From NCBI GenBank assembly GCA_002803225.1, contig NXFV01001839.1, positions 1-64,000 on the forward strand: a stretch of DNA of 64,000 bases. Direction: 5' to 3'. The notes under the pieces were generated by a model that saw only the letters and a list, made by a program, of their open reading frames with translations, was not told the origin of the DNA and did no database searches. Of the stretch, positions 1-11,729 are shown in pieces. A program made the translations under genes and the position numbers. The first letter of the stretch is position 1. Every line of letters starts with the position of its first letter. Origin of the DNA: Gamarada debralockiae. Its lineage: Eukaryota; Ascomycota; Leotiomycetes; Helotiales; Hyphodiscaceae.

Positions 1-352
1 CATACAGATTTTTCGTGTTCGTTATAACCAGGTCTTACTGTATTGCGCGGAGATGAGGAAGGGTTGAAACCCTTAGAGAATCGAACTCTCTTTTGAGCGC
101 GTTGTTTGGCTAGTGTCGAAGCTGATACTTGACTTGCAGCTTCAAGGACGAAGAGGTCGGGTTACAAATATTAGAGATTGGGAGCGGAGTTGATGAAAAT
201 ATCGCGATAAAAAAATTTCTAAAGAAAGAGCAATTTACTTGCGTGAGGTCCGTGCAAGTACCGATTTGGTGGTTTTAGGCGACAGGGCTGTATTTTAGTG
301 GGGTTTTTGGTGTAAGCGAGCGCTGTCCATCAGCCCGTTTTGCCGCCGGTAC
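1..352. other. Left-edge stretch without a recognised gene
   Basis: No convincing coding region or RNA gene is seen. A short motif near position 78 looks like a tRNA T-loop on the minus strand, but no matching acceptor stem or anticodon arm can be built around it. Confidence 0.5.
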
Positions 353-3276
353 TTGCTCGGGCCTCGAACGGGCAAAAAAATTCCACATCTTGACCAAATC
401 GACGAAAATCTTACATATTCACCAATTAGACGTCTTACTCAGAAATCAGTGACGATTGGTCAATTAGACAGTCAGTTGGCCAATCAGTACATTGGTGAAA
501 TCGATGCAACAGATCTCAGTATACCGATCGACTATATCGCATCGCCGTTTAGCTGGCTCTCTATGCTAGTCTCTGCTGCACGAAAATTACTCTCTCTAGC
601 AGGACAGGAGCGGGAGCATGCTTTATCAACTATTACTTTTAGCAGACGGAACGCACATCGCTTCCTAGCCGACACACCAAGCCATCCACCCCCTATGTTC
701 GGATTGTCTGCGTTGTTTGTAACCAACCTTCTCTCCGAGGCAGAGAATTCCAACAACACAGACGAGCTGATTATGCTGCGTACTATTGCTCAGCAGTTGC
801 AACTATCTCCCGAAGATTGCATTATACGCATTGCGACGACAGATAAGCTTGCATCGTGCTACGAGTACACAACAGCAATACCCCACAAGAAGTGTTTTGG
901 GCCTGGCATGGAGTGCCATCGGAGGTGGGTTGAGTCATCACTACCACCTAATGCCGATTCGATATGCGACTGTCACAGCAGGCACCAACTATGCGCCGAC
1001 AGGAGCTGTCCATGCGTAGCTGCTACAGTATTTTGTTCCACTCAAATGTCGAGAAATGGACCGCTCTGAAGGAGGTGGGAAGGATGTTGCAACCCAGCCT
1101 CTACCAGAGAAGCTTCACCACCAGTGGGGTCTGGCTGCGACAATGAGAATATGGGTTGTGATTGTCATGGCAAACACTCCTCTTGCCTTCAAGAACAGTG
1201 TTGCTGCATTTCTCCAGGACTGATATGATGCCACGACTCCTACGACCAAAGAGCCGCGGGTCCAACTGCGAATCTACCTCTGTTTTAAAAGCCCATCAAA
1301 GTACCATTTCAACGACAACCCATTATTTTTGCCCTAATACAAGGAGTGGAAAGACTATTCGACACGTCAGAGAAGGGTTTTTCGACATATCCTTGCGAGA
1401 CAGCGGAAAAGTCCATCCAGTGAAAGTCCGTGCATTCAAACCTGCCAGCGGCGTGCTAACCACCTCAAGGGGCGTTTATGGGCTCTCTAGTGGCGAAAGG
1501 TTGAGAAAATATCGCCTGGAGAACGGGAAAATCGAACACTTGTGCGAATGCTATGTCTCCCCTGGTCAGTTTATCGGGTGCCCAATTTTCAAATTCGTTG
1601 AGGGCAACCTCAACGGTGCTGCGCTCTTCGTTCGTGTAGACGGAACACGCAGAGTAGTGAGAGAACGTCAAGATTGAATGATGGCAGCGCTGGCACAGGT
1701 CAGATACAAACCTTGGGCTAGCAAAACAGATGTTACACAAATCCTCCACTCACGAATACCACTGAAGAGGCTTATTGAGTTCATGTCGAAGCTGGGCATT
1801 GACTTTCGCCTTGTCTTACCAAGTTTTGGAGATGTGGTAGAGACTACTACTGTCATGCTTCATGATTATATGTCATCTCTTGAGGCAGTGGCCTTAGCCA
1901 CTAAGGCATATCAGCAACTCTCCCAGGCAACAATATCTATAGATATTATCTCCCGACCGTTGCTTAAAAGTCGCTGGGTATCATCCACAAATAATTTGTT
2001 CTCTGGTCAGAACGAAAAGGTTCTGAGGAGGCAGATTCTGTTCTGCTGTGTCGCCATGTTTGATTCCGGATCGTACGATTTGGCACCGTTAGACTTTGAG
2101 GATGTTATGGCTATCTCAGTTCGTAATACAATATATGTATCAAGAACTCTAGTGTCCGATCCCTTCGATATTTCAAACGAAGATAAGGTTGTACTGGTTA
2201 TTGGAAATGTTGGTCAAACCGGAATGGTGCTCATGATTGCTCCACAAGCTCCTCGACTTAGAACCCAGATCTGGAGTTTCGATGGTAAGAACGAAGATGT
2301 CTTCCAAGCAACCAGTCTACACTTGTTTTTTACAAATTTTGTTCTCCCATTGAGCGAGCCGAAAAGGAGGCGAGGCACTATTGATAGTGACATAAAACTC
2401 GTCGAGACCCTAGCCTCAGCCCACGATCGAGGCAAATTGGTTGATGACCTTGACGTGCTGGGCATTTACAAGGCAGATCCACGGCTTTTGCAAAGATTTG
2501 AGCCAAAGCCTGGGTGCTCGCACGACAACATCAGGGGGTGACAAGATAATCGGGACACTCGAAAATTATAACCCGCACTTAACTTTTTAACAAAACATAG
2601 CGTAAAATTTTTGAACGCACAGGATTATTCATTGAAACTTTCTCTATACGTATATCTATTTTATTTTTATTTTATCGTAGTAGCTGATAGAGAAAATCAG
2701 AGCGCATTATTCGAGTGTCCCGATTATCTTGTCACTCCCTGGTGCAAGTCCGTTGATTACCCACATAGATTGACTTTTTTGGACGATTGGGAAGAGATAC
2801 TCGATGCGCCGGAGGACCTGGGACACGACAATGTCGGAATTGTAAGAGCAAGCAACAACTGGCTCGCTCGAGTAGCTGCAGCATGTGTTAGCGTGCAGCT
2901 GGGCCACAAAACCGTTATATTGCCATCGGAGCTGACCTGCTGGCACTGCTGCTGTAAAGATGACTGGACCTGGAGACCACATGGGCATGAAGGAGAGAAC
3001 GACGAAATTACTCCATCTGAAACGCCTAGGTTTTTACCCTATGTAGTGAGAATTGTTGTCGATAACGATAACGATGATGGCAGTGATGGATCTCATTCTG
3101 GGGATGAGTCACCTCGCGAAACGATTCCGAGGCATTCGTGGCGGCATTCAGGACCAACCAGACCAAGCGTCCTCAAATTTTCATTTGCTAGCTGTCTAAT
3201 GCTGGACTGGATCAAACCAGTTTCTCGGTTAAAATTGATGTTTCGGAACTTTGCCAGGTCCGCTGCTCCGAAGTAG
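353..3276 (+). pseudogene. Degenerate cysteine-rich fungal family gene, split by an inverted-repeat element
   Basis: Several open stretches line up as pieces of one old gene. The first (353-1069) ends in a cysteine cluster of CXC/pre-SET type (CDCHS...C...CPCV...FC). Past the stop at 1067-1069 the same frame continues with another Cys cluster (GCDCHGKHSSC...QCCC) until a stop near 1230. From 1162 a second frame runs to a TGA at 1675-1677 and resumes in the same frame to 2541. The 1678-2541 part and the part after about 2742 (WEEIL...VRASNNWLARVAAA...CWHCC) resemble, from memory, the two halves of a large uncharacterised fungal protein family. They share one reading frame and are separated by a 210-bp inverted-repeat element. 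At least three stops plus an insertion make it a pseudogene. No function is assigned; that all fragments belong to one gene is inference. Confidence 0.55.
2532..2741. mobile_element. MITE-like element with about 31-bp terminal inverted repeats
   Basis: Bases 2538-2562 are the exact reverse complement of 2711-2735 (25 bp). Extending outwards, 2532-2537 pairs with 2736-2741 with one mismatch, so the ends read CAGGG(G/A)GTGACAAG. The interior is 148 bp, AT-rich and without coding sense. Total length is 210 bp, a multiple of three. No clean target duplication is visible, so the superfamily is not assigned; the CAGG-type end is compatible with a hAT-like or similar non-autonomous element. Confidence 0.7.
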
Positions 3277-4634
3277 TGACCTGTTCCATGTTACTCATCA
3301 ATACGAGAGGTGCATGAATTGGACGCATATTCCATCAAATTTGACGAATTAGACTATGAAATTGATGAATTGGATCTTTTCCGAATTCAACTATGGTGTT
3401 CATCATTCTCAATGGTACTGGTAAAACGTGTGCTTTTTGAGGTGTTGAAACACTACTCACTGCGTAAGACTATCAAAAGCGTCCAATATATCAAAAGCTT
3501 TAAAAATCAAGGAAAGATCTGTCCCGTCACCATTCACTGCCTCCTACCTACTGCCCTGCCGTCCTATCACGCTTCACTGCCTCCCACCCACTACCCTGCC
3601 GCGAGCGGACCCTCCTCGCCCCCCTCTTAGTAAGGCCCTCCCCCCTTCTAGCTGTGTTTCTAGCCGCTGGACCCGTACTTGGACTTGAACCCCAACCCGT
3701 CCGCGGCGAAGTTGTCCATAATTTCGTCTTAAGTTTGAGCACGTCCAGCACGTGTAGTAGAACCTTCAGCTTGACTCTCTTCTACTTGACGTGTGCGTTT
3801 CCCTCTCGCGGCTCGTTGCTAAGCTCTGATTGGTTCCCGGTTGTTCATTAGCTCCACAATCTTAGCAAAGGAGACCTTAGGAGCGTTACTAGCTTGTTGG
3901 ATAGTCAACCTAGTGATATCTTCCATATCAGAGTCAACTCCATTTAACCGGCGGTGTTGATGGCGTCCCGTGATCAAACCATACTTAGTGTTCAACTGAT
4001 ACCCCCGCATGAGTGTGCTGTATCACGCGGCAAAATACTCTCTGAAGCTCATCAGCAAATCTAATTGGCTTAGGAATAAAGCGGGAAACAATGCCACCTC
4101 GGCCAAAGATCACATCAGTAGGAATAGAATTGGCAGCTACCATTCTTGCTGCATTAGTACGGTTCCGGGCTGCCACTCGTTCCTCAATCGTAGAGCGCAC
4201 AAGAATATAGGTGTAAGAGCTCTCATCTGCGTTTTAGAGGCTCTTCTTCAGTATCACTGAATTTATTGGCTATATTATTGAAACGAGTGGGTTCTAGAGC
4301 ATATATAAGAATGACTTTTAGAAGTTAGGCCCAGTAGCAAGAGCAATAGGCACAATGGAAGCTGAGGCCAAGGTAGGGGTTCAGAGTGATTGTATTCGTA
4401 CAGATTGAGGAAGTAAGACAAGCTCGTCCTTCTTACGTATGTCTAGAAGTTACGTACGTAATACTACGTAACTTCCTTACATAACTATCTAATATCATAA
4501 CCTACCTAGAAGTGGATTTTCCTAGTCACGTTATACCGAAGGTTCTAGATCCCTGGGTTAGCTGTTTCAACAATATACATATTAAAGTCCATCTTCTAGT
4601 TTTTGTGAAACTATTAACATATGAGAGAAGCTTG
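3277..4634. other. Intergenic block with low-complexity repeats and no supported gene
   Basis: A C/T-rich stretch at about 3535-3602 contains an imperfect direct duplication of a roughly 26-bp unit (CTGCCTCC...CCTGCCG). Around 4447-4480 a hairpin is formed by GAAGTTACGTA and TACGTAACTTC. At 4531-4548 lies an 18-bp word shared exactly with 30553-30570. Short minus-strand open frames at 3548-4200 look like remnants of a repeat or coding relic, but no domain is recognised. Confidence 0.4.
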
Positions 4635-5969
4635 CTAGATTTTCCAACCATCCTTTTTCTTCCCCTTAACAAATCTCGACAGCCCCATAAAAGAGCTTCC
4701 CAAGATCAGCCCACCTGCGGAATATCCAATTCCAACTAACCACTGAGTCCGACTGAAGTTACCGAAAATAGCACCTGCAATAGGGGTCCCGACGAGAACG
4801 CCTATACCGGCCAAGGTAAACGCCATTCCCAGGCGAGTGCCGAGACGTGACATATCCGGCGAGAGATTCATAATGGCGGCGGCGGAGAGAGTGACAACAC
4901 CCCCAGAGGTGATGCCATAGAGAATCGTAAACACAACGACGCCGGCCAGATTGTGGATCCCCATCCAGCCAAATGCCAGGACGGCCGAACCAAGGGTGCA
5001 AGCAATTGAACTGTTAAGGACACCAAACTTGTCACCCAGATACGGGGGGAGTATACGGCCGAAGACGCTGCCGACGTTCATCAGCGTGACGGTGTATGGC
5101 GCAAAATCAATGCTCGACAGATGATTCAGCTCATCAAAGACCTGAATATAGAAATAGGCCGTGTACAGGACGAGGAAAGCCAATGTGACGCCGATGGTGA
5201 AGCTCATGAAGGCGAAGTCCCCGAATGCGGTCTGATCGATGAGAGAGCGGATCCAGCCCGACGGTGGCATGCGGGGTCGCATAAAGATGACTGGCACCAC
5301 AGACAGGCCCAGAATGATAAAGGCGATAACGCGGGTAGCCCATCCGAAACCAATTTTGGGTTGCAGGCGGCTGAAGATGATTGGGAAGACGATGCCGCCG
5401 ATAGGGGACCCGATTCCACCGATTCCGACAGCGAAAGCCCGCCTCTTCTGGAAGTACTGCGCAATGATGGCCGCGGAAGGGAGAAAGGTTAGGCCCATTC
5501 CAATGCCAACACAGATCCCCTGAGCGAGCAAGACTTGCCAGTAAGACTTGCATAAGGAAGTCATGAACATGCCGAAACCGATCAGAATCAGCCCGACGAT
5601 GAGAGTTGTCTTGAAATAGCCAGCATCAAACAGAGGCCCAGCAGCGAGGCCCCCAATAAACAGGAGGCATGCTTGGAGAGATCCTATCCACGAGATACTC
5701 GAAGCCGTGTGTGAAGTGAGCATTATCGTCTGGTAATAGGTTTGATACACTCCGAATGTATTGACCAACCCCCAAGTAGCGCACATCACCACAAATCCTC
5801 CCATGACTTGAAGCCAAGCATCGAGGCCGCCATCCGGGATGCGGCCCGGGGATAGAGACAAAGGAACCGTCGCTGCAAGGGTCTCTGACTGTGTCCATTG
5901 GTTTGGTGCAACCTCTTCCTTGTTATCTGATTCCGAGGACGCAGATGGTTCCTTGATGCCGCTGTCCAT
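4635..5969 (-). CDS. MFS transporter, monocarboxylate (MCT/riboflavin) type
   Basis: A 444-residue single-exon protein. After a polar N-terminus of about 45 residues begins the family signature of fungal monocarboxylate-type permeases (GGLDAWLQVMGGFVVM, then NTFGVYQTYY), followed by about a dozen hydrophobic segments typical of the MFS fold. The GG-rich helix near residues 180-200 and the long loop after the sixth helix (MRPRMPP) also fit. Related fungal proteins (Mch5-like) carry riboflavin or small carboxylates across the plasma membrane or vacuole; the substrate here is unknown. Length is usual for the family and no break is seen. It is transcribed away from the decayed DHA2 pump. Its upstream region holds AATAGCCTA words that recur before the carbonic anhydrase gene. 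Confidence 0.9.
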   Translation of the reverse strand: MDSGIKEPSASSESDNKEEVAPNQWTQSETLAATVPLSLSPGRIPDGGLDAWLQVMGGFVVMCATWGLVNTFGVYQTYYQTIMLTSHTASSISWIGSLQACLLFIGGLAAGPLFDAGYFKTTLIVGLILIGFGMFMTSLCKSYWQVLLAQGICVGIGMGLTFLPSAAIIAQYFQKRRAFAVGIGGIGSPIGGIVFPIIFSRLQPKIGFGWATRVIAFIILGLSVVPVIFMRPRMPPSGWIRSLIDQTAFGDFAFMSFTIGVTLAFLVLYTAYFYIQVFDELNHLSSIDFAPYTVTLMNVGSVFGRILPPYLGDKFGVLNSSIACTLGSAVLAFGWMGIHNLAGVVVFTILYGITSGGVVTLSAAAIMNLSPDMSRLGTRLGMAFTLAGIGVLVGTPIAGAIFGNFSRTQWLVGIGYSAGGLILGSSFMGLSRFVKGKKKDGWKI

Positions 5970-6806
5970 CTCGACGAAACGCTAGATGTTGAAATAAAGA
6001 ATACGTATCGTTTAAGGAGCGATGTAGATGAGAGAGAGCCTCTTGATATATTGAAAGTTGGGTGATTAGTCAACACTCAAATTTACCTGACATCGGGCAT
6101 CTCAACACTGAGTCAACGGGCGGTGTCCATGACACTGTAGCTGGCAGGTTAAAGATTAACGGCCTTGGGATTGGTCGACTCTACCAATTATGCTCACAGA
6201 TGGAAACCGAGGCTATGCACGTAATTCTGAGTCAAATGGCCAATATCCTGTATTAATTGGGCTTCCTTAATTTAATAGCCTACTTTTGCCAGAAACTGAG
6301 AAAAATAGCCTAACTCACTCAGGTTTCCATTCAATAGAGCGGGTATTACTTAGGCTGATAAGTAATCTTTGACATAAAGACCTACTTATTTCATACTCTG
6401 GCTAGTCTACGTAATTATTGGGGGCCTGGTCTCCTATCCCTCGAAATGATAGAATAATCACGATTTATATGTATCTGATGTTTTATCCGCTGGATGTACG
6501 GACACACCTTCCTCCGACTCCTCCGACCGTTTTATCATTCAGATAGGTTCTTTCTTATTAGAAATCCATGGATGGACGTAAAATTTCGCCCATAGCGCAG
6601 TATGCTACTAAGTCCTATCGTTTTGTATAAGGTCGAGTGGACAATATTGCCTCCGACCTAGTTTGACGTGAGCAGGGATGCTCGAGCACTGCTCTGTTGA
6701 AATGAATTCAAATACATTGATCTTATACCATTTCCGACCCTCAAAAGAGCGTGTATTTTTTGCCAATTCTTTGGGCTGTGACAACAATATCATGTAGCTA
6801 TTCAAC
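5970..6806. promoter_or_regulatory. Upstream region with AATAGCCTA repeats
   Basis: No gene is seen. The word AATAGCCTA occurs at 6274 and 6304, both on the plus strand, about 305-340 bp upstream of the MFS start on the minus strand. The same word occurs three times before the carbonic anhydrase gene. Whether it is a protein binding site or a trace of an old repeat is not known. Confidence 0.35.
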
Positions 6807-8790
6807 ATGGAGCCGTTGGACTTTATAGAGAATTCTCGCATCCCTCAAAAAGAACGACCGGAAGAGAGTGAGGACACTCTGGAGCAGCCATCATCCGACA
6901 CTGGTACACTACTCCTCAATGCCGACGAGAAGACTATAATAGATGTCGAAAGGGGGACTTGCGCCCGCTAACTTTGGTCCTAGGAACTTTTCAACCTTCG
7001 AGGTAAACATCATCCAGCCCTTCAGAATTCCAGACAACAGGCAAGCTAACTTGTGTTTCTGGTGCACTGGACCTTGATCCTCAGGTCTATGTACACCGCC
7101 GCTCTGCTTTATGGTCTTATACAATAGTCGTCGCCGATGCCCAGGGGACTATCATCGAGAGATTTGGTCAACCCCAAAAGCTGGCTTGGATTGGATTGGG
7201 CTTCCGCTGGGTAGCATCGCTATCATTCTTTCAATGTATGACCAGCCTTACCATGGTCCAATAAATTATTTGGTTGATATCGTTTCAGGACAAACCATAC
7301 GGTATCTTCAATGTAAATGGTTGTGTATTTCGGGTCTCGAACCTTTTGAGGCCGGCAGTGCGCTGTGCGGTGATTCGAATATTGATGTCGGTACTTGCTA
7401 CATACTTCTCGCTGTTGTTGAGGGACCTTCTCTGATTGGTTAGTTCCTAGGCACATATTATTGGGAGGGTGATTGCGGGTGCCGGTGGAGCTGGCATTTG
7501 TCTTAGGCAAGTGTTTCAATCCCGATTACTTCTAGAGTCCTGCTAATCCTTCCACAAAGGGGGTTGAATATCCTGATCATATTGACAACTGGCACGAGCG
7601 TTCCATTTATATGGTGCTGGTGGGTCTGTTTTGGGTTGTCGATACTATTCTTGGTCCGGAGGAAGCTTTGCAGGTACCTCAGCAACCTGGCGCTAGGTCG
7701 GTATCTATATCCCTCCTGGAACGCAGTTGTATTGACAGAAGCGTAGGCATTTTATATCAACCTCGGCATCCTCGCGCTCTTTCCCCGTTTATCTGTTTCT
7801 CTTTCCCTCTGTAGTGTTGATAGGTCTAGAATGTACGGTGATATCTAGGGTTCAGATAGACCGAGTAGGCCAGCTTAGACCGAGTAGCTGAAGTCAGGGA
7901 CTGTAGATATATGGTATGGATTGAACATCATATGAAGTGGTAGAGATTTTGAATTGAATCGTTTTGAAGCCTATTTTAGACTAGCGCCATATGCACCTCA
8001 GTATCAGGTTTCTCATAACAACATGTAGATCCATAGCCACAACGCAAACCTCAGGAGACGCTGGCACAGGTGGACTGGATCGGCACTATTTGGAATGCTG
8101 CCATTTATGACTATTGGGTAATGGCTGTCGCCTTCGGTAGTGCCAAATTGGCTTGAAATAATTGTCGAACCATTGTTTGTTTCGTGGTCTCTGCCGCCCT
8201 CATCATTATCTTTGCATTGCAGTAGGGTTTCAAGATATTCAACACCTTTCCAGCAAGTTTTCCATCATCGAGCTCGCTGGTGCTGCAGCACCCGGTGACG
8301 CCTTGCGCCGCGACCTCGCTCTTCGTTCCGGTCTATTACATCCCGATCTTTCTATCAGTTCACTAAGGACGATGGCGCCCTTAAAGTGGCCGTTCGCCTC
8401 TTGCTCTATATTGTTGTAGCAATCTTCTACATCATGCTAGATGGACCGATGATGCCGCAGATCGGGTCCATTATCCACGCTTTAGTTAGTTATCTCTGGT
8501 ACTGTCTCCCAGAATCTCGCCTTCTGGAATCTCAGTCATAGGCTGGCGGGAATGTGTTTCAACGACACCCAGTCGTATAGCGTCATTTCCGGTACGCAAA
8601 GTGCGATATTAGTCAATGCGAGCGAAGAGGTTAAGGCATTAGCTTTGGAGGCAATCATCAAAGCTACGGATCGAGTGTACATTCTCGTCATTGTTACTGG
8701 TGGTGTTTGTTCGCTTGCATCGTTACCCATGAAAATGGAAAAGCTGTTCATGAAGATTTCCGTAGGTTCGGTGGGGGCTAGGCTATATAA
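6807..8790 (+). pseudogene. Decayed DHA2-type MFS drug/toxin efflux pump
   Basis: Successive fragments in changing frames follow the order of a fungal DHA2 pump. An acidic N-terminal tail starts at 6807. It is followed by a first-helix relic, then KWLCISGL/FEAGSALCG (about 7316-7370), GRVIAGAGGAGICL (about 7465), a GxxWGVGTILGP-like piece (about 7615), DWIGTIWNAA (about 8075), FYQFTKDDGALKVAVRLL (about 8350), MLDGPMMPQIG (about 8435) and a final-helix relic ending MKMEKLFMK (about 8730). Frames shift repeatedly and stops interrupt them, so no full protein can be made even with plausible introns. Intact relatives export drugs or secondary metabolites. Its position between a transporter and metabolic genes fits loss of an export function. 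Confidence 0.8.
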
Positions 8791-9884
8791 AGTGGGCATG
8801 CACTTCCGAATATTCAACTGGTCGGGCCGGATTAATAGGACTATCTCTTGTATCAAAGAGCAATGGTTTCTTCTATCTTCGTTCTTACTCCCTCAATACT
8901 CTTATTTTCTCAAATCTCACGATAGAAGCATATATCATCTGAATCGTAAATAATATAGAATTATTAGAGGAGGTAAAAAAATATCTTGTGCCCTCAACTA
9001 TAGCACTCGTCATGAAATTGGCCTTAATTGGTGATTATACCAGTCAAGGAACTGAAATATTATGATACAAGCAGTCTCCTTCTTCAATAATCTTCTATTG
9101 CCATCTCTATGAGACATAAAGATGGGATTGGTCTCAGCTTGAGGACCGAGCCCCTCGATGAATGACAGAACGTTCTAATTTATTTGGCGCATCATATCAA
9201 CCTCGGTAGGAAAATTTTTCAATTAAAACGTCCATCTGGCATTAAATAGTCGTCTTTCGATATGAAGAAGCCGCTACGATTATAAAGAGTTGTTCGTGTG
9301 CAATGCATTTGATGTGGCTATACACGCAGCCCTTCCTTCCATAGCTGAGTATCTCATCAATACTGTGGCATTTTTCACTCACTCTGTGCTCATAGAAAAT
9401 TCACCCGGATGGTCCGAGAGGCTGTTGTTCCCGGCAGTTGAAACGGGACCAGTAGCTAGCCGGTCGTAGATCCAGGGATCATAGCTCTTCTATTCAACCT
9501 CAAGGAAGAAAAAAGCTAATCTTGCTGAGTAATCCTTTTGTGCAAAGCACCCCACATCTCATGTTAACGACCTTTTCGTACATTAATAGCCTACTTTATC
9601 AAGCTTACTAATCCATTTCGCGACACCACCACGAAAATAGCCTAACTTACATCACCTAACTTACATCAAGGTGAATAGCCTACATTATCCCAATATCAAG
9701 ATTACCAATTATTCTGACGTAGCGTGTACGATGGTTGACAAGCAATATGAGCATTCCATCAGAAATTTCACCGAGGTAAATATATAAACTCTGGTTATAA
9801 TCCAGCTGGTCACTGCCACTAAAGTCGAACAAAATAGTCACTACCTACTTCGAATCATCTCAATTTTATTCGCACCAGAAAGCC
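8791..9884. promoter_or_regulatory. Intergenic region upstream of carbonic anhydrase with AATAGCCTA words
   Basis: No gene is seen. AATAGCCTA occurs at 9585, 9636 and 9674, about 200-300 bp before the start codon at 9885. The 6274 and 9585 copies both read AATAGCCTACTTT, and the following copies both read AAAATAGCCTAACT, so the similarity extends slightly beyond the 9-mer. Confidence 0.35.
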
Positions 9885-10768
9885 ATGTCGAAAGAAAGAG
9901 TTGAAGAGTTCGTTGCTCGCAACGCGTATGTCCATCTTTACACTCAAGGCTGTACCGGCCTAGTCAGAGCCTAATAGCCGTTTAGGAAGTATGCGCAAAC
10001 CCACAAGCCATCGCCGCATCTTGCCGACATAAGGGAGATTGTTCAGACTCGAGGTTCAACAGTTATTTGTAAGTTAACTGATTTGATCCCCTCTCCTTTT
10101 ACTCCTAAACAACCCAGAAGTAACTAATGCGGCCGATATTTATTAGTGACTTGCTCGGATCCACGCGTCACACCAGAGGAGTTCTTTAACTTGAATCGTC
10201 TTGGTAAGATTATCTTTTTACAATCATCTAGCTAAACATATCTGTACTTAAAAAGGCGATTCCTCGCTCGTTTGACCAACTGATTAAATTTTTCTTTGGA
10301 CAGAGGCGGCGGTTATCCGCAATGCAGGTGGTAGAAGCGTTGACAGCATGCGCTCTCTTCAAGCCCTGGATACCATCGCCAATGTCGGTGCTGTTATCGT
10401 GGTGCATCACACGGGTAAGTAACTATAGTACGAGAAGGTGGAACTGTTTAAAGTTAACTAGAGCAGACTGCGGCGGGCTTCTGATTTCGAATGAAGATAT
10501 TTACCATCGAATGCTTGAACGGAATCCAGAAGAGGCTAAGAAAATCGGTTGTGGCAAATTTGGTACCTTTGGAGAGTGAGTACTTATTCTGTATTGCGCA
10601 TTGAAGATATCTTGCTAACCGAAGTGCTATAGTATTGGCCTCGAAGAGAGTATTTGGCAGGATGTGGAGGAAATAAAGAAAATGCCGTTCCTGAGAAAGG
10701 ATCTCTATGTGGCTGGGTATGTTCTCAATATTGATACTGGGCTTTTGAAGCAGGTTGTGTCACACTAA
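9885..10768 (+). CDS. Beta-class carbonic anhydrase-like protein
   Basis: Six exons join to 178 residues: 9885-9925, 9986-10068, 10147-10203, 10304-10414, 10467-10575 and 10633-10768. Every intron has GT-AG ends and the frame is kept throughout. The zinc site of beta carbonic anhydrases is complete: Cys in TCSDPRVTPEEFF with the Asp/Arg dyad, and His and Cys in VVHHTDCGG. The core VIRNAGGR is also present. The protein is short, as is usual for the compact fungal members of the family, and ends LYVAGYVLNIDTGLL, matching the usual C-terminal strand. Expected reaction is CO2 hydration to bicarbonate, probably in the cytosol as no targeting signal is seen. It sits between the dead DHA2 pump and a Zn2Cys6 regulator. 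Small fungal beta-CA genes occur in various accessory loci, so a link to its neighbours is only a guess. Confidence 0.9.
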
Positions 10769-11729
10769 GGACTGTCGTTGTGAAAAGGGTAGCATCGAAC
10801 AATGTTGTAGACGCACAGCTTCAATCTTGACCTTAAAAGGTGAATATTCGGGGGGGTTGCCTAGTTAGCCACTATTTATGCCATAAATCAAGATCCTTTG
10901 AGGCGCTTCTAACCAAACTCTTCTAAATGACCACAATTGAAACTTCTTTGATGATGGTATTGTATTCTTCTGTCAGATGCTGTAATTTAATCATGCCGCG
11001 GCTGCCTGTCGCCTGAATACTCGATTTCCATATTCCCACCCCTATGACGGTATCGTTTGTCTATCGTTACCACATTGTTCTTGTCATCATTGTGGGATTC
11101 TAGGCGACCAGGTTATGTTATCCAGATTATGTTTTGCCGCACAAGCCTTTCCGAGAGTTGGAAACAATACTGTATTCTGATGTCGCTGGGATTAACGTAG
11201 GTTAACAGCACACTGAATTGGTAAGCTATTATTACCCAACGGTAAGATATCTTTGCCGGTAATCGTTGTGCAGACCCTAGGTGGATGGCGTGAGCTGTTC
11301 TTCGTTTAATACTACTAGAAGGCTGGACTCAATGATATCTACGCAGTACAGACGCTGTGGCGACAGTGTGATAATGATAGCGGTAATAAACATTACAAGC
11401 CAGAAATAGGTTTAACCTTGGTAACTTGGCAGAAACTGAGGTGACGTCGTGAAATCTAGATTACTGATCATACAAAAGGTGCCATCGTCGGACGGTCGCT
11501 AAACCGCTAACATGGACATTTCATCCAACAATAAGCCGTAGTTCGATAGGGCTAACTCGCTAAAAGTCCAAAGGAGGCATGGTCAATTTTACATGATTAG
11601 TGAACCCTCACCGACACATTCGACGTCTTTCGAAGGCTTCTGGCTACACCTAAAGACAGTGAAAAGAATCGACAGCTGTGCAAGACATCGCGTGATTGTG
11701 GATAGATGAACTTTTGATAGAAGACGACT
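10769..11729. other. Intergenic region, nothing recognised
   Basis: About 960 bp between the carbonic anhydrase stop and the next start. It presumably holds the terminator of one gene and the promoter of the next. No repeat, RNA gene or open frame of note was seen. Confidence 0.4.

Noticed and set aside
60..160. Possible minus-strand tRNA suggested by a GAGTTCGATTCTC-like T-loop
   Set aside because: No acceptor-stem pairing, D-arm or anticodon arm could be built at the right distances.
1465..1749. Minus-strand frame with CNIC...CQRC resembling a zinc finger
   Set aside because: It overlaps a plus-strand frame that continues a recognisable family; the Cys spacing does not fit a known finger.
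3310..3630. 106-codon plus-strand open frame
   Set aside because: It ends in the C/T-rich duplicated repeat and shows no domain, promoter or splice support.
5121..5553. Several long frames on both strands inside the MFS transporter
   Set aside because: They are shadows of the transporter, whose frame carries the family signatures throughout.
8536..8856. Minus-strand 106-codon frame
   Set aside because: It is antisense to the last part of the decayed DHA2 pump and has no features of its own.
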